From: Pedobacter rhodius
GTDB lineage: Bacteria > Bacteroidota > Bacteroidia > Sphingobacteriales > Sphingobacteriaceae
DNA length: 64,000 bases
Reading direction: 5' to 3'
Assembly (NCBI RefSeq): GCF_027213645.1
Contig: NZ_JAPWGL010000005.1
Location: forward strand, 248,001 to 312,000
In this document: positions 41,728-50,179 of the stretch, piece by piece
How positions within the stretch are numbered: position 1 is the first letter of the stretch
Layout of the letters: each line of letters begins with the position of its first letter
The notes under the pieces: model-generated
Database searches by the model: none
Seen by the model: the letters and a program-made list of their open reading frames with translations, nothing else
Told to the model about the DNA's origin: nothing
Position numbers and translations under genes: made by a program

Positions 41728-43542
41728 ATGGTTAAGACAAGGGAACAAATAAAAACCGAATATATTCAGAAAGTGGATGGAGCCACGACGCAGCTAAACA
41801 CAACGAAAACACTTATTGATAAACTTTCACTGGTTCGCATTGGTTTATTCTTGATTGAGGTTTTGTTGTTTGTATTGCTCTTAAACTCTGGTGATAATAA
41901 CTGGAGAACTTTGATCCAGATTTTAATGGTAATTCCTGTTTTAGGGTTTGTGGCCATCGTTCGTAAGCAAAGTAAGCTTGATAAAAAGTTAAGTTTTGAA
42001 AAAAAGCTCTTATGGGTTTATCAAAACGAACTGAACGTTTTAAATGGTTTGGAAAATGGATATGATAGCGGACAAAGGTTCGAATCTGAGTCACATCCTT
42101 ACACTTCCGACCTGGATATTTTTGGAAATTCATCTCTATTTGCCCTAACAAATCGTTGTAGTACGAAAACCGGAAATGAGGTTTTGGCATCTGGTTTTGC
42201 TGAGTTAAAAACTATTGATGAAATTATTGTTCGTCAGGAGGCAATAAAAGAAATGGTAACCTTTACCGGCAAAACATATGAATTTCGGGCTAATCTTTTA
42301 GGCCATGAGGCGGAAAAGATAGAGCTTATAAAAAGTCAATTGTCAACTAAGCTGGCAAATCAACTTTCCTTTACCAAGGATTCCTTCTTTAGATTTTATG
42401 TTGCCCTGGTTCCGTTTATAACCATCTTTCTATTCGTTGGCGGACTATTCTTTGGTGGGATTTTCTGGAAGTTTTTTGTCTTTTTCTTTTTCGCTCATAT
42501 CGGCTGGAATTCAATATTCAGCAAAAAGATAGATTTGGTGTTTTACAGTTTTAGCGGTAGTTCCAATTTATTAAAAGCGTATTCGGAAGCCATTCAATGG
42601 ACGGAAACACAGCAATGGAAGAGCACTTATTTTTTAAATCTGGTTCAGGGTGATTCAGCTGTAAGTAAAGAGATTAAAAGTCTTTCGAAGATTATACAAA
42701 ATTTCGATTCACGATTAAATTTAATGATTGGAAGCCTGTTGAATGCATTGCTTTTATGGGATTTTAGGTGCTGTATTCAATTAGAAAAATGGCTGCAAAG
42801 CGCGTCGAAAGACGTAATTTCTTCGTTAAATAACCTCGGTCATTTTGAAGAAATAATTTCACATTCAACACTTAGTTACAATGAGCCAGAGTGGGTCTTT
42901 CCTCAAATTGAAAATTCTTTTGCCCTATCGGCAACTGCTGTAGGACATCCTTTAATTCGTGAACAAGCTCGTATCGTAAATGATTTTAATTTAGAAAACA
43001 AAGCAACTGTAGATATTGTTACAGGTTCAAATATGGCCGGTAAAAGCACCTTTCTCCGCACCGTCGGGATAAATATGGTTTTAGCTTATTCCGGCGCGCC
43101 GGTTTGCGCACAAGAGATGAAACTATCTGTTTTTGCGCTAAACACTTATATGCGCATCAAAGATTCTTTAAATGAAAATACATCTACGTTCAAGGCAGAA
43201 TTAAATCGCTTAAAAATGATTTTAACAAACGTAACTCAAAACGAGAACACATTTATCCTTATCGATGAAATGCTGCGGGGAACCAATAGCCGGGATAAAT
43301 ATTTGGGCTCGAAGGTTTTTATTGAAAAATTACTGGAATTAAAGAAGCCTGCATTGTTTGCCACCCACGATTTACAATTGGCCGATATGGAACAGGAGCA
43401 CCCACAAACACTGCGCAATTTTCATTTTGACATTGCAATTAAAAATGGAGAAATGATGTTTGATTACAAACTTAAAGCAGGGCCATGCACAACTTTTAAC
43501 GCAGCAATTTTATTAAAAGAAATAGGATTAGCGCTCGATTAG
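41728..43542 (+). CDS. MutS-family ATPase with membrane segments
   Basis: A 604-residue protein. Residues about 35-75 hold two hydrophobic helices (LVRIGLFLIEVLLFVLLL and TLIQILMVIPVLGFVAIV), and a second pair lies near 225-260. The C-terminal MutS ATPase domain has Walker A GSNMAGKST from residue 433, LNENTSTFKAELNRLKMI, Walker B FILIDEMLRGTNSRD and the TFATHD-like ALFATHDLQL switch. It lacks the mismatch-recognition domain of MutS and the Smr domain of MutS2. Databases label such proteins as MutS-related; a mismatch repair role is doubtful because of the membrane anchor. Confidence 0.85.
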   Translation: MVKTREQIKTEYIQKVDGATTQLNTTKTLIDKLSLVRIGLFLIEVLLFVLLLNSGDNNWRTLIQILMVIPVLGFVAIVRKQSKLDKKLSFEKKLLWVYQNELNVLNGLENGYDSGQRFESESHPYTSDLDIFGNSSLFALTNRCSTKTGNEVLASGFAELKTIDEIIVRQEAIKEMVTFTGKTYEFRANLLGHEAEKIELIKSQLSTKLANQLSFTKDSFFRFYVALVPFITIFLFVGGLFFGGIFWKFFVFFFFAHIGWNSIFSKKIDLVFYSFSGSSNLLKAYSEAIQWTETQQWKSTYFLNLVQGDSAVSKEIKSLSKIIQNFDSRLNLMIGSLLNALLLWDFRCCIQLEKWLQSASKDVISSLNNLGHFEEIISHSTLSYNEPEWVFPQIENSFALSATAVGHPLIREQARIVNDFNLENKATVDIVTGSNMAGKSTFLRTVGINMVLAYSGAPVCAQEMKLSVFALNTYMRIKDSLNENTSTFKAELNRLKMILTNVTQNENTFILIDEMLRGTNSRDKYLGSKVFIEKLLELKKPALFATHDLQLADMEQEHPQTLRNFHFDIAIKNGEMMFDYKLKAGPCTTFNAAILLKEIGLALD

Positions 43543-43563
43543 CAAACTGAAACTTAACCGTTT

Positions 43564-43575
43564 GTTAATATTAAC
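43564..43575. promoter_or_regulatory. perfect 12-bp palindrome before the GH1 gene
   Basis: GTTAATATTAAC is self-complementary and lies 30 bases upstream of the GH1 start codon. It could be an operator, but AT-rich palindromes of this size also arise by chance. Confidence 0.25.
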
Positions 43576-43605
43576 TTCTCATATTTAGCCAGTTAATCCA
43601 AGTAA

Positions 43606-44943
43606 ATGATAAAAGCCTCTGATTTTGGGAAAGACTTTTTATGGGGTGTTGCAACTGCTGCAGCTCAAATAGAAGGTACAGCCGATTATTATGGTAAAGG
43701 ACCATCCATCTGGGATGTTTTTTCTGCCAAGAGCGGCAAGATAAAAAAGGGGCACAAACCAAATGTTGCCTGCGATTTTTACCATCGGTTTAGGGAAGAT
43801 ATTGCACTCGTGAAAATACTTGGTTTTAAGATATTCAGATTTTCCATTGCCTGGTCGAGGATTCTGCCTTTAGGAAAAGGGGCGGTTAATCCCGAAGGCA
43901 TTCGTTTTTACCACAATGTTATCGACGAATGCCTTGAACAAGACATTATACCATATATCACTTTATACCATTGGGATTTGCCGCAAGCCTTAGAAGATGA
44001 GGGCGGCTGGACGAGTTTCAGTATTAATACAGCCTTCAATGGTTTCGTAAGTATTTGTGCAAGAGAATATGGAGATAAAGTTAAAAACTGGCTGGTTATA
44101 AATGAGCCTTTTGGGTTTACATCATTGGGCTATATGCTGGGTTTACATGCACCTGGTAAAACGGGTTTAGGTAATTTCTTTTCAGCAGTTCACCATACGG
44201 CGCTGGCACAAGCTGAAGGCGGAAAAATTTTACGTGCAGAGGTTAGTAATTCAAATATCGGAACAACTTTTTCCTGTTCAGAAATTCTTCCTTATACACA
44301 AAATGACAATGATGTTTTAGTTTCTAAAAGAGTAGATTGCTTAATGAACCGGCTATTTATAGCGCCTGCATTAGGTTTAGGTTTCCCTACAGAAAACTGG
44401 GATGTGCTTGAAAAATTTCAAATTGAATACGGCACATGGCGGCATACAGAACGCTATAAGTTCGACTTCGATTTTATTGGTTTACAAAATTATTTCCCGC
44501 TCACGGTAAAATATAACGCCTTTATTCCTGTGATTCAGGCTTGGGAAGTGAAGGCCAAAAGCAGGAAGAAACCGTATACAGCAATGGGTTGGGAAATTAA
44601 CGCCGATGGCTTTTATAACATCATAAAACAGTTCTCATCTTACCCAAGTATTAAAAATATCATCATAACTGAGAATGGCGCTGCCTATCATGATAAATTT
44701 ATTGATGGACATGTTAATGATGTTGAACGTATAGAATATTTCAAACTATATCTGGCTGCCTTGCTCAAAGCAAAAAATGAAGGCATGCCAATCAGCGGCT
44801 ATATGGCCTGGACTTTAATAGATAACTTTGAATGGGCGGAAGGTTTTACCGCCAGATTCGGCCTCGTTTACAATGATTTTACAACTCAAAAAAGAACAAT
44901 CAAAGATTCTGGTTACTGGTGGCAGGAGTTTTTGAAATCTTAA
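43606..44943 (+). CDS. glycoside hydrolase family 1 beta-glycosidase
   Basis: A 445-residue retaining glycosidase, probably a beta-glucosidase. Family landmarks are FLWGVATAAAQIEG at the N-terminus, the acid/base Glu167 in INEPFGF and the nucleophile Glu356 in ITENGAAY, then WTLIDNFEWAEGF and FGLVYNDF near the C-terminus. There is no signal peptide, so it acts in the cytoplasm on imported disaccharides such as cellobiose. No transporter or regulator is adjacent; two small lipoprotein genes follow on the same strand. Confidence 0.95.
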   Translation: MIKASDFGKDFLWGVATAAAQIEGTADYYGKGPSIWDVFSAKSGKIKKGHKPNVACDFYHRFREDIALVKILGFKIFRFSIAWSRILPLGKGAVNPEGIRFYHNVIDECLEQDIIPYITLYHWDLPQALEDEGGWTSFSINTAFNGFVSICAREYGDKVKNWLVINEPFGFTSLGYMLGLHAPGKTGLGNFFSAVHHTALAQAEGGKILRAEVSNSNIGTTFSCSEILPYTQNDNDVLVSKRVDCLMNRLFIAPALGLGFPTENWDVLEKFQIEYGTWRHTERYKFDFDFIGLQNYFPLTVKYNAFIPVIQAWEVKAKSRKKPYTAMGWEINADGFYNIIKQFSSYPSIKNIIITENGAAYHDKFIDGHVNDVERIEYFKLYLAALLKAKNEGMPISGYMAWTLIDNFEWAEGFTARFGLVYNDFTTQKRTIKDSGYWWQEFLKS

Positions 44944-44997
44944 ACCTGTAGCGTTTTGATGTTTTGCGCCGTTTATTTTTATAAACAATATAGTTGT

Positions 44998-45321
44998 ATG
45001 AAGAAAGTAATTATATTAATAACCACTTGCGCATTTCTAATTATTTTAAGCTGCAAAAAACAAAATAAATCACCTAGACTTATCGAAGCAAAAGCAACTG
45101 TTATACAGGATTGTGTAGCAACGTACTTAAAAACTGAAACCGGTCAGATTTATCGTGTTTGTAACTTTTCAATAGCAGAATCCTTTAAAAATGATGAAAA
45201 AGTATTAGTACTTTACTATCTTAATAATGAATGTAATGGTGGTTTTAGAACAATTAGTTGTTACAAAATCCCAATAAAAGATGATGGAATTATTCAGGTT
45301 TCAGGAATTAAGTCTTTATAA
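44998..45321 (+). CDS. small hypothetical lipoprotein
   Basis: A 107-residue protein with a lipoprotein signal (KKVIILITTCAFLIILSCKK; Cys at residue 19). The mature part has a compact beta-rich look with two cysteine-containing segments (VIQDCVATYLKTETGQIYRVC and NNECNGGFRTISCYKIP), so a disulfide is possible. The start at 44998 gives the signal peptide at the N-terminus, unlike an upstream ATG. It lies downstream of the GH1 gene without a terminator between. Function unknown. Confidence 0.68.
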   Translation: MKKVIILITTCAFLIILSCKKQNKSPRLIEAKATVIQDCVATYLKTETGQIYRVCNFSIAESFKNDEKVLVLYYLNNECNGGFRTISCYKIPIKDDGIIQVSGIKSL

Positions 45322-45373
45322 TTTTTAGTGTCTAACCAAGGCAATCGTTTACTATTTAAAGAAGTCCTAATTA

Positions 45374-45778
45374 ATGAAAACCAAGCTTCTTATAATCATA
45401 TTCATCAATTCATTTATTTTCTTAGCTTTCATTGGCTGTAAAGAAAATATAGTAATATTTCCTGCTACTAAAGATGCTGAAGAAAAAGAATTAAAAGCTT
45501 TATTAAATGATATTCAGGCAATGGCTGATCAGATAAGTTGTGATAATCCTGCAGATTGGCGTATTGTTCCAATTGGTTCAAAATCCTGTAACGGCGCAAC
45601 AAACTTCATTGTATATTCTGCTAAAATTAATACAAGTTTGTTTCTGCAGGAAGTAGAACGGTACAATCAGATGCAAAAGGCTTTTAACATTAAGTGGCAA
45701 TTAATTTCAGATTGTACCATTATCATGGCGCCCAAATCAATTGAATGTATTAATGGAAAACCCAAATTAATTTATTAA
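45374..45778 (+). CDS. small hypothetical lipoprotein
   Basis: A 134-residue protein with a lipoprotein signal peptide (IIIFINSFIFLAFIGCKEN; Cys at about residue 22). The mature portion contains two short helices and the segment CDNPADWRIVPIGSKSCNG with paired cysteines, followed by DCTIIMAPKSIECINGKP. The repeated Cys positions suggest disulfides in the periplasm. The family is not recognised. It follows another small lipoprotein gene on the same strand. Confidence 0.68.
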   Translation: MKTKLLIIIFINSFIFLAFIGCKENIVIFPATKDAEEKELKALLNDIQAMADQISCDNPADWRIVPIGSKSCNGATNFIVYSAKINTSLFLQEVERYNQMQKAFNIKWQLISDCTIIMAPKSIECINGKPKLIY

Positions 45779-45848
45779 AAACAGGCACATTTATTTAAAA
45801 GCAAATCATTATAAATAGCATACTTTGTTTAAATAAAAATTTAATTTT

Positions 45849-45869
45849 TATTTAGACTTAATATAAATA
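45849..45869. promoter_or_regulatory. imperfect palindrome overlapping the promoter of the 46003 gene
   Basis: TATTTAGACTTAATATAAATA has TATTTA and TAAATA ends in inverted orientation around position 45859, just upstream of the -7 box at 45874-45881. Size and base composition are like iron-responsive boxes of the Fur/DtxR kind in Bacteroidota, but that is only a resemblance. Confidence 0.35.
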
Positions 45870-45873
45870 GTTA

Positions 45874-45881
45874 TATATTTG
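45874..45881 (+). promoter_or_regulatory. -7 box of the 46003 gene
   Basis: TATATTTG matches TAnnTTTG exactly. The leader from about 45888 to 46003 is long (about 115 bases) and contains a hairpin, TTTACCTGCAT...ATGCGGGTAAA (45948-45975). Confidence 0.6.
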
Positions 45882-46002
45882 ACCTGTGGTTTTGTAGTAT
45901 TCAACATCATCTTTTGGTTAGTTTTTGTTGATTAAATAAGTCCTGTTTACCTGCATTAATGTATGCGGGTAAATCAGGCGCTATTTCAGGTTAATAAGAT
46001 TT

Positions 46003-46323
46003 ATGTGTAAAACTTTGGTTCTCGCTCAAAATGAAAATATAACAATAGCACAATGCGGTAACTGTCGTGTTTTAAATATCTGGCGTGCAGGCGTTTTAAT
46101 GAATTTTTCATTCGAACAGTTTGACGCGTTTTATCAGGCAACCAAAAGGCTTGAATTTGATAATTATTTGGAAAACAGGCCGGATGGTAAGGAAGTTGTC
46201 ATTCTGTCTACGCCATTTCCTGATATAAGTTTGGTGTTTACCAGATACGAATGGAGAGAATTTTTCGAGAAAATGGAAGAGGCAACTTATATGCAACGGG
46301 TTTATGAAATTGTGCATAATTGA
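46003..46323 (+). CDS. small conserved protein of unknown function (DUF6686-like)
   Basis: A 106-residue soluble protein. The N-terminus NITIAQCGNCRVLNIWRAGVLMNFS carries a CxxC pair, and the rest is an alpha/beta domain ending in MQRVYEIVHN. The CxxC and the following strand recall the Bacteroidota DUF6686 type, a name I give from memory with low certainty. It has its own promoter with a palindrome, so it is regulated separately, and it is followed by a DUF2007-like gene 43 bases later. Confidence 0.65.
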   Translation: MCKTLVLAQNENITIAQCGNCRVLNIWRAGVLMNFSFEQFDAFYQATKRLEFDNYLENRPDGKEVVILSTPFPDISLVFTRYEWREFFEKMEEATYMQRVYEIVHN

Positions 46324-46366
46324 AAAATCATTTGAGTAAATACCTTTATAAGATTATGTTTGCTCA

Positions 46367-46798
46367 ATGAATGATAGAACAATTGTCTTCAGCACTTTTT
46401 ATAATCCGATTGAGGCACAGATAATTAAAACCAGACTTGAAGATGGTGGTTTTTCATGCTTTCTGGCTGATGAAAATACAGCAACAATTTATCCATTATA
46501 CAACCAGGCAATTGGCGGCATAAAGCTTATTGTTTTTGAGCGCGATCAGGAAGAAATAACAAAGTTTCTGGCTGAAGATAACAGCCTTAATGTTGAAGAC
46601 ACTGATACACAGCGTTCAGAAAATGGTGAACAGGTACTTTGTGAAAAATGTGGTTCCTCAAATGTAGGGTATGGCATGGCAACTCAGAAAAAATTCAGCT
46701 GGTGGGTTGTCGCGCTGTCCGTCATCGTTGGTGTTTTTTACCCTTTCAAGGGAAACAAATGCCATCACTGTTATCAATGTGGTCATGAATTTCAATAA
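46367..46798 (+). CDS. DUF2007-type protein with C-terminal zinc ribbon
   Basis: A 143-residue protein. Residues 5-65 (TIVFSTFYNPIEAQIIKTRLEDGGFSCF, IGGIKLIVFERDQEEITKFL) form the ferredoxin-like DUF2007 domain often called a putative signal-transducing domain. After a linker, CEKCGSSNVG and CHHCYQCGHEF make a split zinc ribbon, with the hydrophobic helix WWVVALSVIVGVFYPF between its two halves. That insertion would anchor the ribbon at the membrane. It is followed by a terminator. Confidence 0.72.
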   Translation: MNDRTIVFSTFYNPIEAQIIKTRLEDGGFSCFLADENTATIYPLYNQAIGGIKLIVFERDQEEITKFLAEDNSLNVEDTDTQRSENGEQVLCEKCGSSNVGYGMATQKKFSWWVVALSVIVGVFYPFKGNKCHHCYQCGHEFQ

Positions 46799-46836
46799 AA
46801 ATCCCGTTCTGAATTTCTTCAAAACGGGATTTTTTT
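46798..46836 (+). terminator. intrinsic terminator of the DUF2007-type gene
   Basis: AAATCCCGTT pairs with AACGGGATTT with an inner TGAA/TTCA stem, followed by a T-run. The stem begins inside the stop codon of the gene. Confidence 0.9.
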
Positions 46837-46904
46837 ACCTGGATTAAGGAACAAAGAACAAGGAAAAAAGATAAACTATAGTCTTTGTTCTTTTATCTTT
46901 ATTC

Positions 46905-49184
46905 TTACAGCGCCGCTTTTGCAGCCGCTTCTCTTCTGATGATATTTAATGCTCCACCGGCAACGAACCATTCAATTTGTTGTGCATTGTAACTGTGGTT
47001 AACGGGGAATTGCTCCTCAGTACCATCTGCATGGTGTAATACTAAGGTTAATGGTTTATTGGGCGCAAATTCTGTTAAGCCTAAGATATCGATTGTATCG
47101 TCTTCCAGAATTTTATCATAATCATCTTTGTTCGCAAACGTTAAACCTAGCATACCCTGTTTTTTCAGGTTCGTTTCGTGAATACGGGCAAACGATTTTA
47201 CCAATACCGCACGAACGCCCAAATGACGAGGCTCCATAGCTGCATGTTCACGGGATGAGCCTTCACCATAGTTTTCATCACCAACAACGATTGAGCCAAT
47301 GCCTGCAGCTTTATAATCGCGTTGTGTTGCCGGCACAGGACCGTATTCGCCTGTTAATTCATTTTTTACGCAATCTGTTTTATCGTTGAAGTAATTTACT
47401 GCGCCGATTAGCATATTGTTGGAAATGTTATCTAAGTGACCACGGAATTTTAACCACGGACCAGCCATGGAAATATGATCCGTTGTACATTTACCTTTCG
47501 CTTTAATTAAAAGTTTTAATCCTTTTAAGTCAGTGCCTTCCCAAGGGGTAAATGGATCTAATAATTGTAAGCGGTGTGAAGTTGGAGAAACCAGTACCTG
47601 AACCGATGAACCATCAGCAGCAGGTGCCTGGAAACCGGCATCTTCTACAGCGAAACCTTTAGTAGGCAATTCATCACCCGTAGGTGGATCTAATTTAACC
47701 TGTTCGCCTTTATCGTTTGTTAACGTATCGACTAATGGATTAAAGCCCAGGTCGCCGGCAATCGCAATTGCAGCAACCATTTCAGGCGATGCTACGAAGG
47801 CAAAAGTATTGGGGTTACCATCCGCACGTTTCGCAAAGTTTCTGTTAAACGAGTGAACGATTGTATTTTTTTCTGCTTTCTCTGCACCAGTTCTGTCCCA
47901 CATACCAATACATGGCCCGCAGGCATTGGTAAAGATGGTTGCATTTAAATCTTCGAAAGTTTTTAAATAACCATCCCGGTTTGCGGTATAACGTACTTGT
48001 TCAGAACCTGGGTTAATACCAAAATCTGCTTTAGTTTTTAATCCTTTAGAAATTGCCTGGTTAGCGATAGAAGCCGCCCTGGATAAATCTTCGTATGATG
48101 AATTCGTACAAGAACCAATTAAGCCCCATTCAACTTTTAAAGGCCAGCCATTTTTTTCTGCTTCAGTTTTCATTTGAGAAACCGGCGTGGCTAAATCTGG
48201 TGTAAACGGACCGTTTAAATACGGCTCTAAAGTATCTAAATCGATTTCGATAACCTGATCGAAATAGTTTTCAGGGTCAGCATAAACTTCAGGATCGCCG
48301 GTTAAATAGGCTGCAATTTTGTTTGCTTCATCCGCAACTTCATTTCTGCCAGTCGCACGTAAATAACGTTCCATACTTTCATCATACCCGAAAGTAGAAG
48401 TGGTTGCGCCTATTTCAGCACCCATGTTACAGATTGTTCCTTTACCGGTACAGCTTAAATTAACAGCGCCATCACCAAAATATTCTACAATAGCACCTGT
48501 ACCACCTTTTACGGTTAAAATACCCGCAACTTTTAAAATAACATCTTTTGCAGCCGTCCAGCCATTTAATTTACCCGTTAATTTTACGCCGATTAATTTT
48601 GGAAATTTAAGCTCCCACGGTAAACCAGCCATAACATCACAGGCATCAGCACCACCAACACCAATAGCGACCATACCCAAACCACCTGCGTTAACCGTGT
48701 GTGAGTCGGTTCCAATCATCATTCCGCCAGGGAAAGCATAGTTTTCTAAAACAACCTGGTGGATAATACCTGCTCCTGGTTTCCAGAAACCGATGCCATA
48801 TTTATTTGATACAGATGATAAGAAATCAAAAACTTCCGCGCTTTCTGTTCTTGCATGAGGCAAATCTATTGCAGCACCTTCTTTAGCAGTGATCAAGTGA
48901 TCGCAGTGCACTGTTGAAGGAACTGCAACCTGAGGGCGGCCAGCCTGCATAAATTGCAGAAGCGCCATTTGAGCAGTTGCATCCTGCATCGCAACGCGAT
49001 CCGGTGCGAAATCTACGTAATCTGTTCCGCGTGAAAATGCTTTTTTTGGATCGCCGTCCCAAAGGTGTGTATATAATATTTTTTCAGATAATGTTAAAGG
49101 TCTGCCAACCACTTTACGAGCTGCATCAACGCGGCTACCGAAGTTTGCATAAACCTTTTTAATCATGTCTATATCAAAAGCCAT
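46905..49184 (-). CDS. acn: aconitate hydratase
   Basis: A 759-residue [4Fe-4S] enzyme that isomerises citrate to isocitrate in the tricarboxylic acid cycle. Length and the start FDIDMIKKVYANFGSRVDAARKV fit the mitochondrial-type aconitase seen in Bacteroidota. Cluster ligands are in GLIGSCTNSSYED and NACGPCIGMWDR; substrate-binding GTDSHTVNAGGLGM, TTDHISMAGPWLKFRGHL and EGSSREHAAMEPRH are also visible. The gene is a single unit; the symbol is given without subtype because acnA/acnB naming does not fit this clade well. Confidence 0.95.
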   Translation of the reverse strand: MAFDIDMIKKVYANFGSRVDAARKVVGRPLTLSEKILYTHLWDGDPKKAFSRGTDYVDFAPDRVAMQDATAQMALLQFMQAGRPQVAVPSTVHCDHLITAKEGAAIDLPHARTESAEVFDFLSSVSNKYGIGFWKPGAGIIHQVVLENYAFPGGMMIGTDSHTVNAGGLGMVAIGVGGADACDVMAGLPWELKFPKLIGVKLTGKLNGWTAAKDVILKVAGILTVKGGTGAIVEYFGDGAVNLSCTGKGTICNMGAEIGATTSTFGYDESMERYLRATGRNEVADEANKIAAYLTGDPEVYADPENYFDQVIEIDLDTLEPYLNGPFTPDLATPVSQMKTEAEKNGWPLKVEWGLIGSCTNSSYEDLSRAASIANQAISKGLKTKADFGINPGSEQVRYTANRDGYLKTFEDLNATIFTNACGPCIGMWDRTGAEKAEKNTIVHSFNRNFAKRADGNPNTFAFVASPEMVAAIAIAGDLGFNPLVDTLTNDKGEQVKLDPPTGDELPTKGFAVEDAGFQAPAADGSSVQVLVSPTSHRLQLLDPFTPWEGTDLKGLKLLIKAKGKCTTDHISMAGPWLKFRGHLDNISNNMLIGAVNYFNDKTDCVKNELTGEYGPVPATQRDYKAAGIGSIVVGDENYGEGSSREHAAMEPRHLGVRAVLVKSFARIHETNLKKQGMLGLTFANKDDYDKILEDDTIDILGLTEFAPNKPLTLVLHHADGTEEQFPVNHSYNAQQIEWFVAGGALNIIRREAAAKAAL

Positions 49185-49416
49185 CGATTTTTTGGTTAAA
49201 AGGTAATACTTCTATTCTAATAGCTGCGAATTTACAAAAAAAATACACCGCTTACAGTCATACGAAGATCATTGTATTATTTAGGATTGTTCTAAATAAG
49301 TTGTGAAATCCAGTGTCCGCTTCCGAACTTTTCTGTTCGTTTTTGAACACTATCTAATGATGTATATATTTAAATTGTTATTAATGAGCTGTTTATCTAG
49401 TGTTTTCCTGTTGGCA

Positions 49417-50109
49417 TTACTTTGGCTGACCATTGAGCGATGAAAACTGATAGCCTCGCTCTGAAAAATATTTTAAAACCCTTGGTAATGCGTATTCCAA
49501 ACGATCAAAAGCTTTCAAACTGTCATGAAAAACGATAATGGAGCCATTTTGGGTATGTTTAATCACATTGTGATAACATTTTTCAGGTGAAAGATTTATG
49601 TCAAAATCACCACTCAAAACATCCCACATTACAATTTGTAAGGGCGGGTTGCTTGTTAATTGTTGTGTGTCAAGAGGTCGGGCGTTCAAACTTTCAGCCC
49701 ATAACCGGTAACCGGCAACCAGTTTTGAAATTTGAGATTTTTTTATCCTTCCGTAAGGCGGGCGAAAAAGGTTGGTTTGTGTGAGTCCCTGGCATTTCAG
49801 TGTGTTTTGAAGGTAAGTTTCATCATCGGTTATCCATCCTTTAAGGTGATTAAAAGTATGGTTTCCGATGGCATGACCGTCGTTTTTGACACGTTCAAAA
49901 ACATCGGGATATTTAGTGATATTATCGCCGATACAAAAGAAAGTTGCTTTTGCATTAAAGGCTTTTAAGGTTTTTAATACAAAATCTGTAACATTGGGTA
50001 TAGGTCCATCGTCAAAGGTTAAATAAATAACTTTTCCGTTGCGGGATTTATTCCATACTAATGAGGAATAATACCATTTTAGCAGAAGCGGCGATTTAAC
50101 CAGGTACAT
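49417..50109 (-). CDS. polysaccharide deacetylase family protein
   Basis: A 230-residue NodB-type carbohydrate esterase (CE4). Metal-binding Asp-Asp is in YLTFDDGPIP, the His pair in AIGNHTFNHLKGW (HSxxH-type motif), and the catalytic Arg in LFRPPYGRIKKSQ, followed by MWDVLSGDFD and IIVFHDSL. It removes acetyl groups from chitin-like, peptidoglycan or exopolysaccharide sugars. No cleavable signal is obvious; the N-terminus MYLVKSPLLLKWYYSSLVW is hydrophobic and may anchor it. It is divergent from the TolC gene. Confidence 0.9.
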   Translation of the reverse strand: MYLVKSPLLLKWYYSSLVWNKSRNGKVIYLTFDDGPIPNVTDFVLKTLKAFNAKATFFCIGDNITKYPDVFERVKNDGHAIGNHTFNHLKGWITDDETYLQNTLKCQGLTQTNLFRPPYGRIKKSQISKLVAGYRLWAESLNARPLDTQQLTSNPPLQIVMWDVLSGDFDINLSPEKCYHNVIKHTQNGSIIVFHDSLKAFDRLEYALPRVLKYFSERGYQFSSLNGQPK

Positions 50110-50113
50110 AAAT

Positions 50114-50121
50114 CAAAGTTA
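50114..50121 (-). promoter_or_regulatory. -7 box of the polysaccharide deacetylase gene
   Basis: On the minus strand TAACTTTG matches TAnnTTTG exactly and ends only four bases before the ATG at 50109, which would give a leaderless transcript. Confidence 0.5.
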
Positions 50122-50179
50122 GTAAATGCACGGACAGATTGAAATTATTAAAGTTGTTTATATAGATTTGAAATAAATT

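Noticed and set aside
42070..42095. tRNA T-loop-like sequence GGTTCGAATC
   Set aside because: It lies inside the MutS-family reading frame, and no acceptor, D or anticodon stem can be built around it.
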